Below, piece after piece: positions 13,362 through 17,129 of a stretch of DNA of 17,129 nucleotides. How positions within the stretch are numbered: the first letter of the stretch is position 1; each line of letters begins with the position of its first letter. The DNA comes from Cytophagia bacterium (GTDB taxonomy: Bacteria > Bacteroidota > Bacteroidia > Cytophagales > Cyclobacteriaceae). The position numbers and the translations under genes were made by a program. The notes below the pieces were generated by a model. The model was not told the origin of the DNA. It saw only the letters and a list, made by a program, of their open reading frames with translations, and did not search any database. Location: positions 1-17,129 of the forward strand of contig JABXIP010000448.1 of the NCBI GenBank assembly GCA_013373005.1, written 5' to 3'.

Positions 13362-14348
13362 ATGAAAGAAATACTAAACCAACTCATAGAATACAAATCG
13401 CTGGATAAACAGACCGCTAAGGAGATACTCATCAATCTGGCGCAAGGCAAGTATAACCAAAGTCAGGTAGCGGCATTCCTTACCGTTTACCTCATGCGAA
13501 GCATTACGGTGGAGGAGCTCGAGGGATTCCGAGATGCCATGCTCGATTTATGTGTTCCGGTAGAGATTCCTGAATACGATGCCATAGACCTCTGCGGAAC
13601 CGGTGGTGACGGCAAAAACACCTTCAACATTTCCACCTTGTCATCTTTTATTGTGGCTGGAGCAGGACAAAATGTGGCCAAGCATGGTAACAATGGTGTG
13701 TCATCAGTTTCTGGTTCATCGAATTTAATGGCACATTTTGGCTATGAATTCACTAATGACATTGGCAAGCTGAGAAAGAGTTTAGATGAATGCGGACTAT
13801 GCTTTTTGCATGCGCCCTTGTTTCACCCGGCTATGAAGAATGTGGCTCCAATTAGAAGAGATTTAGGCGTAAAAACCTTCTTCAATATGTTAGGGCCAAT
13901 GGTGAACCCTTCTTTTCCTAAAAAGCAGTTAGTAGGGGTGTTTAGCCTGGAGTTAGCCAGACTTTACGGTTATTTGTATCAGAAAACAGACAAACACTTT
14001 GTGATTCTTCATGCTTTGGATGGTTATGATGAAATCTCACTGACCGGAGCCTTCAAGAAAATCACAAACAAGAAGGAAGAAATCGTAAATCCTGAAGAAA
14101 TGGGGCTTGAAACTATTCAAGCTCAGGCGATTTTCGGAGGTGATACGGTGGAAGCATCGGCCAAAATATTTGAGGCTATATTGAAAGGAGAGGGAACGAA
14201 AGCGCAGAATGAAGTGGTATTGGCCAATGCAGCCATGGCCATTCAGTGTGGAAAGGGAGTTTCTACAGAAGATGCTCTGGGAATGGCTCGTGAATCTCTG
14301 GAAAGCGGAAAAGCATTGCAAACATTTAAAAGGATACTGGAATTATAA
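13362..14348 (+). CDS. trpD: Anthranilate phosphoribosyltransferase
   Basis: A 328-aa enzyme joining anthranilate to PRPP, the second step of tryptophan synthesis. Motifs are the PRPP-binding CGTGGDGKNTFNIST (78-92), KHGNNGVSSVSGSSNLM (107-123), and RRDLGVKTFFNMLGP (about 164-178). The KHGN motif reads NNG where many homologues have RA, a variation that does not remove the usual ligands. The length is normal for the stand-alone form without a fused TrpG domain. The ATG at 13362 follows a 76-base repeat-containing spacer after trpG. It is transcribed with the rest of the operon. Confidence 0.95.
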   Translation: MKEILNQLIEYKSLDKQTAKEILINLAQGKYNQSQVAAFLTVYLMRSITVEELEGFRDAMLDLCVPVEIPEYDAIDLCGTGGDGKNTFNISTLSSFIVAGAGQNVAKHGNNGVSSVSGSSNLMAHFGYEFTNDIGKLRKSLDECGLCFLHAPLFHPAMKNVAPIRRDLGVKTFFNMLGPMVNPSFPKKQLVGVFSLELARLYGYLYQKTDKHFVILHALDGYDEISLTGAFKKITNKKEEIVNPEEMGLETIQAQAIFGGDTVEASAKIFEAILKGEGTKAQNEVVLANAAMAIQCGKGVSTEDALGMARESLESGKALQTFKRILEL

Positions 14349-14366
14349 ACTAGTCGATGGTTCATT

Positions 14367-14410
14367 GTCCATAGTCGATTGCTATGGACCATTGACCATT
14401 GACCATTGAC
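14367..14410. repeat. Hairpin and heptamer tandem repeat in the trpD-trpC spacer
   Basis: GTCCATAG (14367-14374) and CTATGGAC (14382-14389) form a perfect 8-bp stem. The right arm runs into three tandem GACCATT units (14387-14407) plus GAC, ending four bases before the trpC ATG. This is probably a member of a repeated spacer family rather than a regulatory site. Confidence 0.6.
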
Positions 14411-14413
14411 AAT

Positions 14414-15208
14414 ATGGATATACTACAAAAAATCATCGCGCATAAGCACAAGGAGGTAGAGGAGAGAAGATCGCTTTACACAGAAAAGCTATTGGAGCAA
14501 AGCATCTACTTTGAGGGTAAACCCATTTCACTCAAGAAATACCTTTTGAGAGAAGATAAATCAGGGATTATAGCTGAATTCAAGCGCCAATCGCCTTCAA
14601 AGGGAGTCATTAATGCCCATGCGCCTGTAGAAAGAACCACAATCGGCTATATGCAAGCTGGAGCTTCTGCGTTGTCTGTGCTGACAGATTCTGACTTCTT
14701 CGGAGGTAGCAGTGAAGACCTCAGCACCGCTCGGAAGTTCAACTTCTGTCCAGTGTTAAGGAAAGATTTCATAGTGGATGAATATCAGATTGTGGAAGCA
14801 AAATCTATAGGAGCCGATGCCATTTTGCTCATCGCTGCTGCCCTGGAACCACAACGACTCAAAGAACTAGCGGCATTTGCTAAGAGTTTTGGGCTGGAAG
14901 TACTGATGGAAGTGCATAACCAAGAGGAGTTGGAAAACAACCTGAATGAACATGTGGATGTAGTGGGAGTGAACAACAGAAACCTGAAGACCTTCGAAGT
15001 CTCTGTGGAAACGAGTAAGGCTTTAGCACCATTAATTCCGAACGAGTTTGTAAAAATCTCTGAAAGTGGAATTAGCGATCCAGCAACTATTATCGACCTG
15101 AGAACTCACGGTTTTCAAGGCTTTTTGATTGGAGAAACCTTTATGAAAACGGGATGGCCGGAGCGCACGGCATCTGAGTTTATTGAGAAACTCAATGTTA
15201 AAGGTTGA
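14414..15208 (+). CDS. trpC: Indole-3-glycerol-phosphate synthase
   Basis: A 264-aa (beta/alpha)8-barrel enzyme closing the pyrrole ring of indole. Active-site motifs are IIAEFKRQSPSKG (52-64), ALSVLTDSDFFGGS (86-99), PVLRKDFIVDEYQI (113-126), VLMEVHN (about 163-169), GVNNRNLKTFEV (about 184-195), KISESGIS and GFLIGETFM. It is stand-alone, not fused to TrpF as in enterobacteria. The start at ATG 14414 gives MDILQKIIAHK, as expected. The longer reading begins at a TTG inside the GACCATT tandem repeat and is rejected. It is 65 bases after trpD. Confidence 0.95.
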   Translation: MDILQKIIAHKHKEVEERRSLYTEKLLEQSIYFEGKPISLKKYLLREDKSGIIAEFKRQSPSKGVINAHAPVERTTIGYMQAGASALSVLTDSDFFGGSSEDLSTARKFNFCPVLRKDFIVDEYQIVEAKSIGADAILLIAAALEPQRLKELAAFAKSFGLEVLMEVHNQEELENNLNEHVDVVGVNNRNLKTFEVSVETSKALAPLIPNEFVKISESGISDPATIIDLRTHGFQGFLIGETFMKTGWPERTASEFIEKLNVKG

Positions 15209-15222
15209 ATGAATAATGTTGA

Positions 15223-15585
15223 ATGGAGATTGACCTGAACGATATCGATTTTGGAGATTATACTTTCAGCGATGATCATGCTGTGATTATCAGCTTTTGG
15301 TATGGTAAAGAATCCGATGATGAGTTTTATGAAATGATATTGTCATTGTTTGACTTTATGGAAGGCTCAGAGATTGGGAGATATGATGGTCATGAAATCA
15401 ACATGGATAATACAGATGGCAGGCTTTTCTTTTATGGCGAGAATGCAGAAATACTATTTAAGCATATTAGAACGGAACTATTGAAGTATGAGTTTCTACA
15501 TGGTTCAGATGTCTATTTGCGCTTTGGTGGTTTCAATGATGAAGCAAAGGATATAGAGTTTAAACTGGAACTCATTCATCATTAA
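15223..15585 (+). CDS. Conserved hypothetical protein inside the trp operon
   Basis: A 120-aa acidic soluble protein with no signal peptide or membrane segment. I recognise the general pattern rather than a named family: a GHEINMDNTDGRLFFYG segment (55-71), AEILFKHIRTELLKYEF (73-89) and VYLRFGGFNDEAKDIEFKLE (96-115). A similar layout (DGNE, then YGPDAD, LF, LRYG) appears in small uncharacterised bacterial proteins. The ATG at 15223 follows trpC by 14 bases, and trpF starts 19 bases after its stop, so it is almost certainly cotranscribed. It is not a known tryptophan enzyme. It could be a passenger or an accessory factor. The identity is real as a gene but the function is unknown. Confidence 0.75.
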   Translation: MEIDLNDIDFGDYTFSDDHAVIISFWYGKESDDEFYEMILSLFDFMEGSEIGRYDGHEINMDNTDGRLFFYGENAEILFKHIRTELLKYEFLHGSDVYLRFGGFNDEAKDIEFKLELIHH

Positions 15586-15604
15586 AAATTCAAAATTAAG
15601 CATT

Positions 15605-16225
15605 ATGAAACTAAAAGTATGCGGAATGCGCGATTCCCAAAATATCCGCGAGTTAACCATGTTAAAGCCGGATTACATTGGGTTTATCTTTTACAGTGCC
15701 TCTCCGCGAAATGTTGGTGAAGTATTGAGTAGGTCAGTTTTGCAGGAAATTCCCAGCGAAGTCAAGAAGGTGGGTGTTTTTGTAAATCCGTCATTACACG
15801 AGATCAAATGGCAAATCAAGACTTACGGATTGGATGTTATTCAACTCCATGGCGAAGAAACACCGGAATTCACGGCAGAGGTAAAGGCACTAGGAATTGA
15901 GGTGATCAAAGCCTTTTCGATTGGGAATGAGGACTTCGATGCCAGCCAGTTAGAACCCTACAAGAAGCATGTCGATTTCTTTTTGTTCGATACCAGAAGT
16001 AAGCTGAAGGGAGGTTCCGGTGAAGCTTTCGACTGGTCTAGACTGAAGGATTATGACAATGAGGTGCCATTCTTTTTGAGCGGTGGTTTAAGCCTCAAGA
16101 ATATTGGTAACCTGAAGGAATTGAAAGGACTGAATATTCATGCAATAGATGTGAATTCAAGGTTTGAAATCAGTCCTGGTATGAAGGATTTGGAAATGAT
16201 AAAGGAGTTGAAAACAAAGATTTGA
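15605..16225 (+). CDS. trpF: Phosphoribosylanthranilate isomerase
   Basis: A 206-aa (beta/alpha)8-barrel enzyme catalysing the Amadori rearrangement of phosphoribosylanthranilate. The general base Cys6 (KVCGMRD) and general acid Asp129 (FLFDTRSKLKGGSGEAFDW) are present. The family motifs GFIFYSASPRNV (26-37), IQLHGEE (79-85) and the phosphate-binding FFLSGGL and AIDVNSRFE near the C-terminus are also there. The length is typical of stand-alone TrpF. The ATG at 15605 gives the expected MKLKVCGM start. It sits between the unknown 120-aa gene and the repeat-rich spacer before trpB. Confidence 0.96.
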   Translation: MKLKVCGMRDSQNIRELTMLKPDYIGFIFYSASPRNVGEVLSRSVLQEIPSEVKKVGVFVNPSLHEIKWQIKTYGLDVIQLHGEETPEFTAEVKALGIEVIKAFSIGNEDFDASQLEPYKKHVDFFLFDTRSKLKGGSGEAFDWSRLKDYDNEVPFFLSGGLSLKNIGNLKELKGLNIHAIDVNSRFEISPGMKDLEMIKELKTKI

Positions 16226-16229
16226 ATCG

Positions 16230-16241
16230 CTCCATATGGAG
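16230..16241. repeat. 12-base perfect palindrome
   Basis: CTCCATATGGAG is its own reverse complement and lies five bases after the trpF stop codon. It could be a protein site or part of a decayed repeat; nothing more can be said. Confidence 0.35.
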
Positions 16242-16291
16242 AGTTTAATTCAGTAGATAAAATTTTTGGCGTTGAGTGAACATGTATAGAA

Positions 16292-16382
16292 CGTCACTGC
16301 GAGGTACGAAGCAGTCTCTTGTAAGTTGACAGGGAGATTGCCACGGTCGTCCCGATAGCTATCGGGATCCCTCGCAATGACG
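16292..16382. repeat. Palindromic interspersed element, copy 2, with nested palindrome
   Basis: Same ends as copy 1 at 10742 (CGTCACTGCGAGG and CCTCGCAATGACG) and the same core (GAGATTGCCACGGTCGT). A perfect palindrome, TCCCGATAGCTATCGGGA (16350-16367), is nested in the right half. It lies between trpF and trpB. Confidence 0.85.
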
Positions 16383-16405
16383 CTAATCTGAACAGTTCCT
16401 GTGTG

Positions 16406-16444
16406 CGTCATTCAGAGCGAAGAGTAACGAAGCGAAGAATCTCA
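16406..16444. repeat. Second interspersed repeat type before trpB
   Basis: CGTCATTCAGAGCGAAGAG followed by TAACGAAGCGAAGAATCTCAT resembles a repeat I know from many Bacteroidota spacers (CGTCATTC-GAGCGAAGC-GAATCT). It is internally repetitive (CGAAG). Only one copy is in this window. Confidence 0.45.
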
Positions 16445-16470
16445 TTTGAAGAATTGAGAATTAAAGTACA

Positions 16471-17129
16471 ATGAAAATAAAAGTAGACGAACGAGGGTAT
16501 TACGGCAATTTCGGAGGGGCATACATCCCTGAAATGCTATACCCCAATGTGGAAGAGTTAAGAGATAGCTATGAAGCCATTACTTCAGATCTGGACTTCA
16601 AAAAGCAGTTCGATCAGTTATTGAAAGACTATGTCGGCAGGCCAACACCGCTCTATCTGGCTGAAAGGCTTTCTGAGCACTATGGCGCTAAAATCTACCT
16701 CAAGCGAGAAGACCTTTGTCACACCGGAGCACATAAGGTGAACAATACCATCGGGCAGATTCTGCTGGCGCAGAGACTGGGCAAGCAGAAGATTATTGCT
16801 GAAACCGGAGCGGGTCAGCATGGAGTGGCTACAGCAACGGTTTGTGCGCTGATGGGTATTGAGTGCATCGTATATATGGGCGAAGTCGATATGGCCCGAC
16901 AAAGGCCGAATGTGGAACGTATGCGCATTCTGGGAGCAGAGGTTCGTCCTGCTACCAGCGGAAGCAAAACCCTCAAAGACGCCACCAATGAGGCTATGCG
17001 TCACTGGATTAACAATCCTACCGATACGCACTATATCATTGGTTCAGTGGTTGGGCCGCACCCTTATCCGGAAATGGTGGCCAGGTTTCAGTCGGTCATC
17101 AGTGCTGAAATCAGGACACAATTAAAGGA
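16471..17129 (+). CDS. trpB: Tryptophan synthase beta chain, N-terminal part
   Basis: Partial gene of 219 complete codons, open to the right edge. It starts MKIKVDERGYYGNFGGAYIP, the family N-terminus. The PLP-binding Lys89 is in GAHKVNN (87-93) and catalytic Glu111 in ETGAGQHGVATA (111-122), so the visible active site is intact. TrpB condenses indole with serine. It normally pairs with TrpA, whose gene should follow outside the window. It lies 245 bases after trpF, with two repeat elements in between, yet no promoter matching the Bacteroidota consensus is seen there. It is therefore probably still transcribed from the attenuated promoter. Confidence 0.95.
   Translation, partial: MKIKVDERGYYGNFGGAYIPEMLYPNVEELRDSYEAITSDLDFKKQFDQLLKDYVGRPTPLYLAERLSEHYGAKIYLKREDLCHTGAHKVNNTIGQILLAQRLGKQKIIAETGAGQHGVATATVCALMGIECIVYMGEVDMARQRPNVERMRILGAEVRPATSGSKTLKDATNEAMRHWINNPTDTHYIIGSVVGPHPYPEMVARFQSVISAEIRTQLK

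Noticed and set aside
16618..17031. Minus-strand 137-codon frame
   Set aside because: It is antisense to trpB, whose motifs are intact.

Overview
The window looks like a chromosomal segment of a Bacteroidota, probably a marine Cytophagia-type bacterium (Roseivirga/Fulvivirga/Marivirga-like; lineage inferred, not tested). The reasons are short lipoproteins with a Cys lipobox, a textbook Bacteroidota promoter (TTTG-N19-TAnnTTTG) ahead of the trp operon, mostly weak Shine-Dalgarno signals, moderate GC, and many short palindromic repeats in the spacers.

Left part (1-5219, minus strand): the 5-oxoprolinase operon pxpA-pxpB-pxpC (pxpC cut by the window edge), a small lipoprotein, an NAD-dependent epimerase/reductase, a small highly acidic protein, and a ddl-GNAT acetyltransferase pair that overlaps by one base. 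Middle part (5333-9618, plus strand): a 2OG-Fe(II) dioxygenase read from a TTG start, a 505-base spacer holding two families of palindromic repeats in the order A-B-A-B, an atypical NRAMP-superfamily transporter, an endonuclease/exonuclease/phosphatase-fold lipoprotein and a secreted protein of unknown function. An M28 aminopeptidase (minus strand) follows.

Right part (10572-17129, plus strand): the tryptophan operon trpE-(four-helix-bundle protein)-trpG-trpD-trpC-(unknown 120 aa)-trpF-trpB, with trpB running off the end and trpA presumably beyond it. In front of trpE is a 21-codon leader peptide with three consecutive Trp codons. It is followed by overlapping 1:2, 2:3 and 3:4 RNA pairings and an intrinsic terminator, which is a complete classical attenuator. 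This peptide is too short for ordinary gene calling and is the most informative regulatory finding here.

The trp operon also collects repeats. Two copies of a palindromic element of about 90 bp, each carrying a different nested palindrome, lie before trpE and before trpB. A four-helix-bundle gene flanked by 10-bp inverted repeats sits between trpE and trpG. Other spacers hold short tandem repeats. Together the operon encodes chorismate to anthranilate (TrpE/TrpG), then TrpD, TrpF and TrpC, and the tryptophan synthase beta chain.
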